Assembly (NCBI GenBank): GCA_012862575.1
Contig: BLSF01000014.1
Span: 372,001 to 436,000 of the forward strand
DNA length: 64,000 nucleotides
Direction: 5' to 3'
DNA from: Parietichytrium sp. I65-24A
Taxonomy: Eukaryota > Sar > Bigyra > Thraustochytrida > Thraustochytriidae
Part shown: positions 9,601-20,000 of the stretch, in pieces
Numbering within the stretch: position 1 is the first letter of the stretch
Layout of the letters: the number at the start of each line of letters is the position of its first letter
Made by a program: the position numbers and the translations under genes
The notes under the pieces: model-generated
The model's database searches: none
What the model was told of the DNA's origin: nothing
The model's input: only the letters and a program-made list of their open reading frames with translations

Positions 9601-11208
9601 CCAGAAATCCAAGTACCAAGTGAAGAACTCAAAATGGACGAGTTGATTTCCTTGGTGTGCTCGAAGATGGAGAATCTAAGAGAAATTTGTGAGGTTTTGT
9701 ACGATGGGTATGTGAGGCGTGTAGATGAACTTGGAGCCGATGACGTGGACGACAGCGAAGATGGTGAGCACGTGCAAGACTGCTTGCACACCAGCGTGAA
9801 TATCTTTCGTGAGATGATACGCTCGAGCGCGGTGCGTTCAAAGCGAAATTTGAAGAAGGTTGTGTTGGATTGTGCCGAGCAATTTTGTGCAAAGAGACTT
9901 GTTCAAGAGAACTGTTTACGTAGCCAGACGCAGTCGGATGGGATCTCGGATGAGGTGCTGGCTATTGAAAGACTGAGCGAGGTTTTCCGAGAGTGGTCGG
10001 ATCGGTGCAGCGGGTCTGATTTAGCTCTCAAAATGACGGTAGTGGAGACATTTGTGGACATGAAGAGGTTCCTTGGCAAGAAATCCATCGAGGTGGACCT
10101 CGATCAGAAAATTTCCTTTCGCTGCAACCAAATTCTTTCCGATTCATGCAATGTGACAAAACTGAGCAAAGCACTCGTTGGAAATCTGGTGGAGCTCCAT
10201 ATAAGTCTTCACAAGGAGCCCATTCAAAGGTGTGCTGATGTTGCCGTCGACTTGGAAAACGTCGCATCAGGATTAGGAGACCAGGGTGAGATTTTTGGAA
10301 CGCTGAGCAAGACCAATCTCGTGCACTTTTATGAGCCCCTCTTCAAATGTCTGTCCGCTAAGCTTGAAGCCATTAAGTTTGCTGTGTGTATGCCTGGGAA
10401 GGGGGCGAAGAGAAAGCGCAGCAAGCTGCAATCGAAAAAGGCTGCCAAACAAAAGTCAGCCAAGAAGCAGAAATCGACGGGCAAAGGAAAGGCAAAACGA
10501 AAAACCGTCGGCGACTCTGACGAAGACGTGAACGAGAGTGAGCAGGACGACGAGTCTGGAAACGAGGACGGGGACGAAGCTGGAGATGGACTAGTCCACG
10601 AGGGCGAAAACAGCGACGACGAAATCGGCGACAAGGATGAAGATGCTGAAGAGCAGGCTAAAGCTAACGGCGACTCCATCGATTTGTTTGAAGACGAGGG
10701 CGAGAGCGAGAGTGCCGAAGGACAGGCATTGACTCCGGAGGTCATTTTCGACATGACTCTAGAAGTTATCCTTGGCGTTAAGCAGCTCATCTCAATTACC
10801 CGCGTGTGTGGAGAGAAGAAGCCTGTGCTTCATACTGCTGCGAAGCAAGGTTGTGCATTCCTCGAAAAGGCCATGAAGACAGCTGTGCCGTTCTTCGAAA
10901 TGTACTTTCAAAAAAAGCCAGGGCACGTTCGGAAGGCGCTGAAAGCTATCCAGGGAAGTACTCGGCAGCTTCAGAGCATCTGCGAGTTTGGCAAGAAGAA
11001 TGGCGACTCAATTTTGCTTAGTGCTGTGCCCAAGCTTCGAAGAATCATGGAGAACCTCACTTATGGTGCGAAGCGGATGTGTGTTGCGAATAATTGCACC
11101 GATCTCTTCAGTACAGGAAAGCTCAAGCGAAGAAATGTTGATGGAACTGAGATTCTGGATGACGAAGAAGAAAATGAGGAAGACCAGGAGGAAGGAGGTG
11201 ATGAATGA
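6619..11208 (+). CDS. FANCD2: Fanconi anemia group D2 protein homologue
   Basis: Intronless, 1529 aa. The open frame begins at a TTG at 6610, but the first ATG is 6619 (MAENREPLAEL). FANCD2 pairs with FANCI as the DNA clamp that is monoubiquitinated in interstrand-crosslink repair. Diagnostic blocks are PEILEDSQH followed by LTVPIIESLGNLR (about residues 200-240), NWIREVISSFAHRIE (about 850), and the C-terminal run VKQLISITRVCGEKKPVLH ... GKLKRRNVDGTEI. This matches the vertebrate order (FDSHPVLH ... GNLKNRDLQGEEI). The length is close to the human protein. A Lys-rich then acidic linker (about 1260-1365) and an acidic tail are present. By eye, the human Lys561 position aligns with Ser566 (HANESSRCAGAIGA against STVFKYKLIGIIGA). 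Family assignment is firm; loss of the lysine needs a proper alignment. Confidence 0.96.
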   Translation: MAENREPLAELGAATQEDLLTATLGRCGVRAVGDAYVCANSNRALVAMERELERSGKGKELVRALEKRVASGDARALRAMLKPFRKVADEGGTEDGAIQVVGVQKHSLMRLLLHVRAIQTQVIGLLCDSFITYSTSEDENQGLSEDVARMLLYQFRFLNFVEDGNALATHLTETLETICSMGLPTNRLPQEIINMFPEILEDSQHSMVVDKLQQLLAEERELTVPIIESLGNLRVPNSSLANIRQTVLGVLGSAPFTDLPVAIRFLLESLGNGNDALSKQTRAKVIGELRNRFAEISRNDISLNAVEPTACTEISESQRAYEVRTTCVQAILKTLSSCLVIRNDLAQAYLESIDVSTEVSVIDFWVLVTLTGSSSHSKQALGKIKNLVSKNEENMCELIDASIIGHQAVLEFMFKNFLDLASALMEGVGMSIAAKANGSQIQQREVASFLYRILFQEFNQPFHRQEVIVALVMHCGNSGAPSGEVDAALLALDQLASEEGNIAAMEPFIEFLKTLMHNCHQLQPSQTRLVFSLLSKFAIEQTFRDEAASAWFHIMLKKLLTHANESSRCAGAIGAAQFLKSWCVMKEAGRSLSQNDGRAGMELDMEFDEDRIWKDVFDLAFGTCRNSSVAMATVCEELASEIGEKVFAKTFFENKSERYKKDVERVATYCANEIVNEFLTRFADTLAEPKMGKQSSSSSSSSSLSSAPASLGGMSTQPAGLSKGKVPCFNDMMFATYQFNLDGDDAPLAIRLFPNLAQANVDPRQQERHTYLCSILRCATIFTNAIGQEFDAVLGCPLLLPDEASISTAFEDSPEAAEESNDNTDEVKLAMRSAVFLSIFHAVNWIREVISSFAHRIEVEGYRAKLLARFDHLEYLESALEKLVMNKHSRKLLFLLPSFQSQSVLCGDLGSAKVKKSSSRPTDTGATVKDTLELLRSNYRPFRVGVLEILRCGRSLTEHQCALRMSLLTMRDCLRLTLNPPKNIGTKKRAAKTVPEIQVPSEELKMDELISLVCSKMENLREICEVLYDGYVRRVDELGADDVDDSEDGEHVQDCLHTSVNIFREMIRSSAVRSKRNLKKVVLDCAEQFCAKRLVQENCLRSQTQSDGISDEVLAIERLSEVFREWSDRCSGSDLALKMTVVETFVDMKRFLGKKSIEVDLDQKISFRCNQILSDSCNVTKLSKALVGNLVELHISLHKEPIQRCADVAVDLENVASGLGDQGEIFGTLSKTNLVHFYEPLFKCLSAKLEAIKFAVCMPGKGAKRKRSKLQSKKAAKQKSAKKQKSTGKGKAKRKTVGDSDEDVNESEQDDESGNEDGDEAGDGLVHEGENSDDEIGDKDEDAEEQAKANGDSIDLFEDEGESESAEGQALTPEVIFDMTLEVILGVKQLISITRVCGEKKPVLHTAAKQGCAFLEKAMKTAVPFFEMYFQKKPGHVRKALKAIQGSTRQLQSICEFGKKNGDSILLSAVPKLRRIMENLTYGAKRMCVANNCTDLFSTGKLKRRNVDGTEILDDEEENEEDQEEGGDE

Positions 11209-11777
11209 AGTCTGGCCTGCGTCGGACAACGGCTTTTGAAAGGAACAAAAGCGAAACAATTCTTAATTTTCATTCTTTCATTCTTTCCTTTAACTTATGA
11301 CCCGTGGAATGAGGAATGAGGACGAGTCAGCGCGCGGCCGGGTCTGTCGACCGGGCTGGAGTGCTTCCTCTTCGCCAGATTGTCACCTCGAATTACATCG
11401 GTGCTGGTTACACACTTGCCATAATACTTTGACTGGTTGTCTGACTCCAGAGTCAGCGAGTGCACTGGTACCAGATAGCACTCGTCCACCACCATTACCA
11501 CCATAGCAATAGCAGCAATTGGTATGTGGTCAAAGTGTGTCTCCGCAAAGGAAGAGTGCTGTGCAAAGTGCGAAGAGGGGCGAGTGAGTCATAGTGAGTC
11601 AGAGAGAAAGAAAGAAAGAAAGAAAGAAAGAATTAAAGAAAGAGCTGAGAGAGAGAGAGAGAGAGAAATATATAGAGGGAGGAGCCGTGGTAGTGTGTTG
11701 TCGTTGAAGCGTTTGCTTGGTGGCCACGTGCGTGACCTCTTCGTCGGGAACTGTGCGGTGGCGAAAGAAACTGACTA
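11209..11777. other. Intergenic region after FANCD2
   Basis: No coding frame is supported. The first part is the probable FANCD2 3' UTR (AT-rich, ATTCTTTC repeats at 11270-11290). The second part holds the AAAG/GA array in front of the next gene. Confidence 0.5.
11604..11668 (+). repeat. (AAAG)n then (GA)n microsatellite
   Basis: About seven AAAG units (11605-11632), a short interruption, then about ten GA units (11646-11667). It lies roughly 110 bp upstream of the ATG at 11778. Confidence 0.95.
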
Positions 11778-12680
11778 ATGGAGCGACGGAAGCAAGGCAA
11801 GGCGCACAAGAAGAATGGCCCCGGAAAGCTGAAGCAGCAGCCAAAGTGGAAAGGGAAAGCAGGGGGGTCGCTGGCCTCGCGGATTGGGAGTCGCGGGGAC
11901 GCTGCTTCTTCCGGGACAGGGCTGAAGAAGAAGAGGGCAAGGACTGAGGCCTCGAACAATGTGGCCGCGGAGTTGATGCTGGGTTTTGCTTCCGCGAGTA
12001 GGAAGGCGAGAGGCGATGGAACAAAGAGGGCAGCGGCCGCCGCGCCGAAATCTTCCTACGGGTCTAGTTTCCAGGCGCCAACATTTCTCGCGCCAGTTAT
12101 GAAGAGTACCGCGAGCGAGGAGATTGCGAACGAGGAGTTCCAGTATGGTGTAGCCAAGGGCACTCTGTCCGGAGATCTCATGCTTTCTCTGGAGGCTGCC
12201 CATCAGGACGTTCTTAAGGAGCAAGAGGAGGAGAAGACTCGAAGGTTTTTGGAGAGATTTCAGGACACCCAGCAGTCTAGAGAAGGAAACCAATTTCAAT
12301 TGCTGGAAGACGATGACGATGAAGAGGAGGATGGCCGAGGTGGAGGAGGGGCGCGCAAAAGGCAAAAGGGAGATGCCGGTGCTTTTTTCGCGCCTCGAAC
12401 ATTTTTCCCAAATGCCAACGTGGCAGTGTTTGGGAGCTTTGCTGGTAAAGCGATCGCCAAGAGCCCGCCATCGTCTGTGCGCCCGAAAGAGCCAGCTCCC
12501 GCAAAGACGAACGCCGCAAAGCCCGAAGTAGATGCCAGCGGATTTGTCAAGGCTACCTTCATGTTTGGTAACGCCTCGTCTGCGAAGACGCCGTCTGAAA
12601 ATGCAGTGAAGGATAAAGAGTCTACACCAAACATCGTGCCAGCTGATTTTGGCAAGCCGCTCTTTGCGCCAGGAAAGTAG
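11778..12680 (+). CDS. Lysine-rich nuclear-type protein with FG-like C-terminus, unknown
   Basis: Intronless, 300 aa, ATG at 11778. The first 60 residues are Lys/Arg/Gly-rich (KAHKKNGPGKLKQQPKWKGK, then KKKRAR) and look like a nuclear or nucleolar targeting region. The middle holds a predicted helix (LSLEAAHQDVLKEQEEEK ... FLERFQDTQ, about 137-165) followed by an acidic DDDDEEED run. The C-terminal third carries spaced FG-containing motifs (AVFGSFAG, FMFGNASS, DFGKPLFAPGK), reminiscent of nucleoporin or transport-adaptor tails. No named family was recognised. A nuclear role is inferred from composition alone. Confidence 0.75.
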   Translation: MERRKQGKAHKKNGPGKLKQQPKWKGKAGGSLASRIGSRGDAASSGTGLKKKRARTEASNNVAAELMLGFASASRKARGDGTKRAAAAAPKSSYGSSFQAPTFLAPVMKSTASEEIANEEFQYGVAKGTLSGDLMLSLEAAHQDVLKEQEEEKTRRFLERFQDTQQSREGNQFQLLEDDDDEEEDGRGGGGARKRQKGDAGAFFAPRTFFPNANVAVFGSFAGKAIAKSPPSSVRPKEPAPAKTNAAKPEVDASGFVKATFMFGNASSAKTPSENAVKDKESTPNIVPADFGKPLFAPGK

Positions 12681-13002
12681 TTCCATCCCATTGTAGCCGC
12701 CGTCTGTCTAGTAGGCTAGAGCGAAGTGTGTGTATCCTGTGGTTGTAATTGATTTGAGAAGAAACGAAGTAATCTGAAGATTTTTGTCTCGGGTGTGTGT
12801 GTTGTTGAAGTTCATTCTTGTGTAAATATTCAGTCGAAATATTTTATTTTGGAACGAGAAAAGAAGAAAGCTGCAAGGTCAAAAAGAGAATATATATTGT
12901 TGAAAGAAAGGACAGTGGCAAAAATAGAAGCAACGTACGACGTACAACTTGTGCTCAGTTTGAGGTCAAAATTTTGCATGTACACATGCACATGCTCAAA
13001 GT

Positions 13003-14241
13003 CTACGAGGAGTTCAATGGATCCTCGGGTTTTGGTTCGCTGGCAAGAAAGCGATCAATGAGAGGAGTTGTCTTGCAAGCAATCGCACCGCTTTCCAGCT
13101 CAGCAGTGTAATCCGCAAGAAACTCCTTCAAATTATCACAGGTAATATGAGGGAGCATGATGATTTGAGCATTCTCGTCGACAGTCATGAGCTGATATTT
13201 GGCGCACATTTCGTCGCTAGGCTTGGGAAAGAGGCAGTTGATGCTTTGCATGGTACAGGAGACACCAAGCTTCTGAAAAGAATCTTTCAAAAACTCCATT
13301 TGTTTCTCACAGTGCCTGAATTCCTCCTTCCAGTCGAATTGAAGAAGGCGTGCAGTCCACAACACTGCAACCTCGCCATTTCGCGAACCGGAGAGCATCT
13401 TATCCACCATCTTGACGTATTTGATGGACGAGCCATGCTCCTCTGGCTTGGCAAGCATGATCATTCCGCCAATGAACCCGCCAAACCATTTGTGCCCAGA
13501 CACACTCAAGGAGTCAATGTCTTGGCCAATTTGGTATTTTGGCGTGGAGTCTGAGTAGTGCCACCAGCCACCATTCAAAGCAGCGTCCGCGTGGACGTGG
13601 ACGTGGTCCCGAGAGATGCCGTACTTCTCAATGCAAGCCAGAATTCCTCGAATGTCGTCATTAGCGCCCATGAATGTTGTTCCAAGCGTTGCCATCACGA
13701 TGTAGCCATCGACGCCCATAAAACGCGATGATTTTAGCACGTCATCGAGGACCTCCAAGGACATCTCCCCGCGCCCATTTGCCGGGATGACCGAGGTCAC
13801 GGCACCTACAGTATTGATCATTACGGCTGCTTTTTCAATTGAGTAGTGAGCCATCTCACTCCAGATAATCATCAGCTTTCGAGAATTCTCTCTGAGCCGT
13901 CTCAGACCCACAAGCATTCCCTTGGTGACCCCTTCCGTGCCACCTGTTGTCACGTAACCCCATGCTTGCTCGCCACCGCCCCAAGGTTTCATGAGTTTGC
14001 ACAGCAACTTTCGCTCTGTCTCCAGAGTATTTCCTCTCCACGGTCGTGGGGTTTGGTCGAACGGGTCGCCACAGTTGTTGACAACATGCCTATTCATGAT
14101 GCAGCGCAGCTCCTGCAAGTCTTCGATACCTTTCTCATTCAATGGATAGCCCATCAGAACTTGGCCATCCAGCGCCTCATGCGCGGCGCGGTCTACCTCT
14201 CGCACATACGCTTCGAATTCTGGTCGCACGTTGCGTTGCAT
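13003..14241 (-). CDS. PLP-dependent group II decarboxylase, serine/histidine decarboxylase-like
   Basis: Intronless, 412 aa, ATG at 14241. This is a fold-type I pyridoxal-phosphate enzyme removing the carboxyl group from an amino acid. The PLP-stacking His is H132 in SEMAHYS, the pyridine-contacting Asp is D219 in HADAALNGG, and the Schiff-base Lys is K251 in SVSGHKWFGG. TTGGTEG at about 98-104 is the phosphate-binding loop. The sequence lines up best with plant serine decarboxylases and bacterial-type histidine decarboxylases (GYPLNEKG near 31, GDPFDQTP near 58) rather than DOPA or glutamate decarboxylases. Length is normal for that subgroup. The substrate cannot be read from the sequence. 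If serine, the product would be ethanolamine for phospholipid synthesis. No signal peptide is seen, so it is probably cytosolic. Confidence 0.93.
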   Translation of the reverse strand: MQRNVRPEFEAYVREVDRAAHEALDGQVLMGYPLNEKGIEDLQELRCIMNRHVVNNCGDPFDQTPRPWRGNTLETERKLLCKLMKPWGGGEQAWGYVTTGGTEGVTKGMLVGLRRLRENSRKLMIIWSEMAHYSIEKAAVMINTVGAVTSVIPANGRGEMSLEVLDDVLKSSRFMGVDGYIVMATLGTTFMGANDDIRGILACIEKYGISRDHVHVHADAALNGGWWHYSDSTPKYQIGQDIDSLSVSGHKWFGGFIGGMIMLAKPEEHGSSIKYVKMVDKMLSGSRNGEVAVLWTARLLQFDWKEEFRHCEKQMEFLKDSFQKLGVSCTMQSINCLFPKPSDEMCAKYQLMTVDENAQIIMLPHITCDNLKEFLADYTAELESGAIACKTTPLIDRFLASEPKPEDPLNSS

Positions 14242-15155
14242 TGTTCCTGCTACTTGCTGGTGAAAGTGTCTCGCTTTGCTCTCCTTTTGCGGATGTGTTC
14301 AGTCTCCTCTTCAGGCTCTGTTGTGAGTGTTTGGGGTCTGCACAGTCTGCACATCAACTTTTTCTTTCCATGATGACGGAGACGCTGACGCTGAGCGAAA
14401 CGATCTGCCTACAAACTCGTAAAGCGTGTCCATGCATGTCATGCAATCCATGCAGAGTGTGTCCAGAGAAACGTGCAGAAACTGCGACGTGATGTTCTGT
14501 CTGTCCCCAATAGCCGACGATCAGCGTTATCACTCGAGCGACAATCTCCACCGCGGCGCATATCGCAAATGTCGGCCGTTGCAGCCAACTTTCTGTCATG
14601 CTCGCACAGGGGTCGGCAGTCGGCCGATAGGGTCCGGGCGTCCTATTCGCATTACCTTCGCGAGTTCAAGTTCTCATTGCACTTTCGCGTCATATTATTC
14701 GCTTCTCTAGTCGTCCAGGCAATTTGTAATTGGCAGAAGAATCCAGGACAGCCGTCACTGTCAATCAAAATTCTCGGTTAAAATAGATCAAGTTGTGAAA
14801 TTTGCATTTTGCAAATGATCTGTGATTCCAAAAATGTTTCGCGAAACAGCTCCATTACTGATTACCGGTACTACCTGCTCGGAGCGCGTCTGCGAATGCC
14901 GCTTCCTGGCTTTGGTATTCTTAGAGTATAGAGCTCCAAGAGTTTTCAAGGCTGCCAAAAATCACTAAACGGAATCACGTGAAAAACGTTTGATTGCTGA
15001 TGATACAATGTGATAATGCAATGTGATACATGTGATCATGTCATGATGTGTGCGTGCTCGAACTTGACTGCGAACCCGTGGAGAGGCGTCCAAGGGCGCC
15101 AGAGTGCGCAATCTCTGGGGACTCGTAGGTCGACAAGGACGATTTAGGAAGAGCG
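14242..15155. other. Divergent intergenic region, decarboxylase / CEP19-like
   Basis: About 0.9 kb with no supported gene. Frames at 13846-14373 and 14426-14781 read antisense or out of frame and are not protein-like. At 15000-15052 there is a degenerate ATGTGAT tandem stretch, about 105 bp before the CEP19-like start. Confidence 0.5.
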
Positions 15156-15650
15156 ATGGCAAAGGTGGTCAGAGTGTTTGGAAAGGCGCACCCCGCCACT
15201 GTGGCGCTGGAGCTGGAGCAGGAGGACGGCCGCCGAGTGCTGGCCAGGTACAAGCTCGGAAGCGGATACAGCAAAACGTCGTGGGATGCGGACGCTGTCG
15301 CCCGCAATGTGCGGGAGCTCTTGGAGGCAAGGGGAGTGGACCTCAGCGCCCGCGAAAGACGGTGCCTGGCTTCTGTCACTCAAGCAGTGTGCGATGTTGT
15401 CCGGGCTGAAGCGGCGCTGGAGAAAGGGGATGACCTCAATGGAGTCGCCCCAGGTGTGCTGGATCAGGCGAAGAGAGTCATGGATGTCGGATTCGATAAG
15501 AACAAGCTGCGACCTGGGGATGATGGGTACGTGTATGATAAGCGAGTCGACTTTGAAGAGGCGATGAGTGATAATTCGTGGGATGATGACGAGGACGACG
15601 ATGAAGAGCAACTTGGCGATGAAGGGGAAGCCGCTGGTGCCGACGAATAG
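15156..15650 (+). CDS. CEP19-like centrosomal/ciliary protein
   Basis: Intronless, 164 aa, ATG at 15156. It resembles CEP19, a small centriole-associated protein that recruits the RABL2-IFT machinery at the ciliary base in animals. The match covers most of the length. An N-terminal strand pair (PATVALELEQEDG...ARYKL) is followed by LNGVAPGVLDQAKRVMDVGF, which parallels [20 protein letters not shown] of human CEP19. YVYDKRVDFEEAM then SWDDDEDD parallels FVYDIEVEF ... GWDTESADEF. The total length matches human CEP19 (about 163-167 aa). The acidic C-terminal tail is longer. The next gene is convergent. Identification is by remembered family pattern, fairly confident. Confidence 0.8.
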   Translation: MAKVVRVFGKAHPATVALELEQEDGRRVLARYKLGSGYSKTSWDADAVARNVRELLEARGVDLSARERRCLASVTQAVCDVVRAEAALEKGDDLNGVAPGVLDQAKRVMDVGFDKNKLRPGDDGYVYDKRVDFEEAMSDNSWDDDEDDDEEQLGDEGEAAGADE

Positions 15651-15951
15651 AGTGCGACAACGGTGCTTGCACAAACCCTTACGCAAACGTTTGTACTTAC
15701 CTAACATGCAGTAAATATTTTATTTGTTGAGTCACTGTTAATTGAGAATAACTGCTGTTCCACAGTGGACCTGAAATGAAATGCGCACCGTTGCTATCAT
15801 GTTTTGCAGAAGGACGATGCACCTTGAGGATAATCGGCTAAAAGCGGGTCAACAACCACCAAGCCTCCCAGTCCAGCTAAGAATTTAAATGGCAGCGCAA
15901 CAAAACGGAAATTATCCTTATTTTTCATATGTTCAGACACAGAGGATGGTA

Positions 15952-17097
15952 TTAACGAAGGTCTGCAAAGCGAAATCCTTCAGACTCTTGCTTCAGCGCA
16001 AGCAGCTCCTTCACGGAGATGCCGGCTTCAGAAGAGTTTACCTTGTTGAACTCTGGCTCGGATAGTCCGACGATTATCAAAAAATCCGTGCGTCCGTGCA
16101 CATCCTGAAAAGGAGTCCAGAGATCACTGGTAGCTGTGAACTGTGGTTCACAAAATGCAACGCCACACACTTTCTGTGGCGCCGGTACAGACGAGGGGAC
16201 AGGCTGAAGTTGTAAATGCTCATAAGGAGCATTGGGAGTTTGAACAGCCTCCTTCATTAGGGTAACTAAAAGCTCGCGAGGCCAGCTCGGGTGGACAGCT
16301 CGGTGGCCCAATCTTTTTGCCTCGCGATCTTTGCTGATGCGAATCACAAGCTCGTGGCCGGGCTTGCGGCGAGCCTTTCTCTTGCATCCTGTCGTTGCTT
16401 GCTGGACTAGGTAGAGATTCGCAAGCCCAGACGTCACATAAATGAAGTCCTCTGGGGTTTGAATCTGTACGACAGACAGTGCGCAAGTGATGCCATTCAC
16501 TGTTGCAAAGCGGCTGCGCGGCGAGAGTTGCAAGTCGTGCTCAGAGAAAACCTGGAATCTCTCGACGATGTACTGATAAATCAGGGTTTTAAGCTTCCAC
16601 TCCATAGCGTCGCAAACTTGCTGCGACTGAGCAGTTTCACTGGAGGCAGAGCTTGCAGATGGCTTTGTCGAGCTTCCGAAGCTTTTCCTGATAGACATAG
16701 ACGCCGAGCTGAAGCTACGAGTCAGCGTTCCGACAGACCTGGCGGAAAGCGACCTCTTGAGTGTTTCACTGAACACTGGGCCCCTCGATTTTGCTTTGGC
16801 TTCAGAAGTGACAGACGACTCGGAAGCAGGCCTCGTCATCTTCCTCTTCAAGGTCATGGAGATTTTCTGCGTCAGAGAGAGTTTCTTGCCGGATGTGCTG
16901 TCGCCGCCGCCGCTGCTGCTGCTGCTGCTGTGAATTGTTGGGTTACTTGCCCAGCTTTCTGAGCTGCTCGGTCGCGCACCAAAGAGCTCTGGGCTGCTCT
17001 CCTGCTTCATCATGCGTTTCTTCCGCATCACCTGCCGTCTGTTTTTCATCAGCTCCATTCTGTGCTCATCATCGAGCGCCACCAGCGGAGTCTGCAT
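15952..17097 (-). CDS. SUFU-domain protein with Ser/Lys-rich N-terminus
   Basis: About 381 aa, intronless. The open frame reaches 17277 only through a TTG; the first in-frame ATG is 17097. Residues 1-150 are Ser/Lys/Arg-rich and probably disordered, including a Ser run encoded by GCT repeats at 16897-16930. The C-terminal 220 residues look like a Suppressor-of-fused domain: a strand GHELVIRISK, then HPSWPRELLVTLMKEAV (family pattern PPxWPxxLLxxLA), and after it WTPFQDVHGRTDFLIIVGLSEPEF (family pattern TPFGxVxFLQIVGxxxEE). In animals SUFU restrains Hedgehog transcription factors; protist and bacterial SUFU domains have unknown roles. It is convergent with the CEP19-like gene. The domain call is moderate. 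Confidence 0.68.
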   Translation of the reverse strand: MQTPLVALDDEHRMELMKNRRQVMRKKRMMKQESSPELFGARPSSSESWASNPTIHSSSSSSGGGDSTSGKKLSLTQKISMTLKRKMTRPASESSVTSEAKAKSRGPVFSETLKRSLSARSVGTLTRSFSSASMSIRKSFGSSTKPSASSASSETAQSQQVCDAMEWKLKTLIYQYIVERFQVFSEHDLQLSPRSRFATVNGITCALSVVQIQTPEDFIYVTSGLANLYLVQQATTGCKRKARRKPGHELVIRISKDREAKRLGHRAVHPSWPRELLVTLMKEAVQTPNAPYEHLQLQPVPSSVPAPQKVCGVAFCEPQFTATSDLWTPFQDVHGRTDFLIIVGLSEPEFNKVNSSEAGISVKELLALKQESEGFRFADLR

Positions 17098-20000
17098 GAT
17101 TGAGCTTGCGTTGATCGTTCGCTCTGCCTTTCGCGATCGCGGCCGACACAGACAGGCGAGGCTGATGCAACTGCAATTGTGTCGGTCGCTCGCTCTTGTG
17201 CGTTTCCCTGCCAGCACCGGTGCAATCGAGGCCTGCCCCAAGCCTTTCCATTCCTTTTTGTGATCCAGACTTTCCAAAGTTCCAAACCTTGCCTAGCAAT
17301 AGATTTCCCTTCACTCGAGTATGATAACTTCTGTTCAACCATCACATTTTGTACCGCACTGACCTGAAAGCGCACACACTGGCTTGTGCTGACACTGACA
17401 GAGAGTACTGTACTCAGTACTCAGTACAAACTTACTTTTTCACGTGAACAAGACTTCAGTTGACATTTGACAACGGTGAACGAGACATGACATGACGAGA
17501 GTTGTGTTGTTGTGTTTATCTATCTCAGTCAAAGCGCAATCGAAGGATCTCAGCTCAAATGGGCGAGAGACACCGAGCTACTCGCATCGCAGACAGCTGT
17601 GATCGAGTGTCGACTCGACCCAAAGTTGCAAACACCCTTCCTTCCCTTTCCTCTTCCTACGAACGAAAAGCTCGCAACACGATGCTTTCCCTCTCGATCG
17701 ATTCTTTCACCCCTAGTTTTCATTCACAGTCAGTAGAAAACAGCGAAAGCATGCACACAAACACGCACACTCCCAGTCTTTCGCAATCTCCGCTAATTGC
17801 GCATCAACACTCTGAGAGTTCCTCCGATCTCTTGTTTCCCATTTCCCATTCACGGTAAGCGCGGTGGTTCCAAGTAAATATACTCCATGCTTTGATTGAA
17901 CTTATTCCATCTCAACCGCCGTCCTGCGCTTCCAGGATTCATTGTGCTCTCACAAAACGTCTCGCTCGTGAAGCGTAATCAGTCCTTTGTAACTTCCAAA
18001 CTATTTCACAAAGCAACCTTCGGCAGCCGCGAAGACAAGTTGGTCAAGATTCGCTTTCGAAAAGCATTCGCAATACTCAAAACCAGTCGCATCGAAATTT
18101 TCTGGCACACATGGTTTTGGTTGGGTACTAGAGTTAGTAACTAGCTAGCTGTGGCCTCCAGGAGTGGCACAGGTCATCCAGTCAGTTAGTCTTCTTCTTT
18201 CCTTCCTCCTTTGCATGTTCCAAGAGAGCAGTCAGCGTTTATCATAGGAAGGGTGTGCTCTCGTTTCCACCATCAGCCAAGACCAATTGCTCCGTAAGAT
18301 CTACTTACGACGGCTCGTAGCGATATCATTCGATGATCGCGAATTGTAGGATTTTGAAAATTCGAGCACACTCCCATCCCACTCCATCAAAATTCAACTG
18401 ACTTTTCTTTCTTTCTATCAATTGCTTGATTGATTGATTGATTGATTGATTGAGATCGATCAACAAATGAAATGAGAGAAGAATGAATGAATGAAATGAG
18501 ACAAACTTTGAACAATAATGATTAAGAAACTATGCATGACGGGTGCCAAGAATTCTAAGAATGCCAAGTCACAGAATTCAGGCCATGGTCTCTGGCTTTG
18601 GTCGAGGCTTTGGACGTGAGGCGCATCGAAATGGGTGAAGGTGGCTGTCTTACTTCTCGGCAAGAAGCGGCAAGAAGCAGCGCAGTCGGACGTGTGAAGA
18701 AAAGGGGAAATCAAAATTACAGTTCAACTTTCGAGATTCAGGAGATCCGGGTATCCGCTTGGATCTCAGCTTGACAGTGTGGGTCTCGACGCAGAAGAGT
18801 ACCACGTGGAGTGGAAGGAGATAGGAAATCCTCGAAGCGGAGATAAGCGAAGGGGGCCAACTGGATGTGCTGCTGGAACCTCTCTCTGCTGTTAGCGGCG
18901 TTCATGTTTGGCAACTTTCTATCAGTCAAGACTCGCACAGCCGACTGCAGTCTTCCAGCAGTCAGCTACTCGCTCACTCACTCAAACTCCACTGCTGTTG
19001 ACTGCTGTCCGGCGCCTGTGTGGGGACAGCAGCCACCACAACATAAGCATCCTGTCAGCTCTTTCGCTTCGAACTCCACGATCATGGCCAGCCAAGCCAA
19101 TCATCTCGGCATCTTCAACCTCCCAAAATCCCAACTTTTTGACATTTGACATCAGTTGACAATGATCTTGTTCTATTTTGAAACGTCAAATCTCGTTGTC
19201 CTTCCTCTTCATTAATAAGAATCTAGTCAGCGAAACGCCTAATGTGAAGCGGACCAAAAGACAGATTCCCATTTGTTCATTCGAGTCGTTACAACTTATT
19301 GAAGCACTAACTACTACTATGGTTGGCGTTTGAGTTGAGTTTGGAACCGGTGGAAGAGGGATTTATTTCCCTGACTCACTCTGCGTTCAGTAGCGGCCCA
19401 ATAGTTGAGTTGACGAGTGGGGGGGGGAGGGTCGTCAAGCGCTCTTCTTCTACGCATAAACTCATGTCGCGATGAACAAATAAATCAATGTGGCGATGCA
19501 GAGAATGCAGAGAATACAGCGCGATGCGAAGGGACGAAAATTGCCGAGAATGGCTCGTTTCCGGCATCGAGTGACTGTAAATTACTGAACTGTTAATTAG
19601 AATGGGTAAAAGGACTATTAGTGGGTGCAATAGCATGCAATTGGCGCTCTGAGAAGAGACTGAGAGTGTCAGTCACACTATTCCCGAATCGTGTTGGCCA
19701 CGTGGTCGATGTTCCTGAGGTACTCAATACTCAGTACGTATTGTCGTTTTCGGCACTGGAAGCACTCACGACCCTGACACCTGTACTCAACCAACAACTA
19801 AAAATGGTGCTGTGTACTCTGTGTACTTTCTCCAGCAGCACTCTTTCGACGCACGTTGCGAAAGGCTAGCGGGAAGTAGCAGTTTAGCTAGCTAGCTAGT
19901 AGGTACAAGCGGAGTTGTCTATAGGCAGGTAGGTGCAACTTGGAAGCAAAGAAAACGGGTCAGATTTCCTTTGGCTGGTTCAAAACTTACTCAGAACTCA

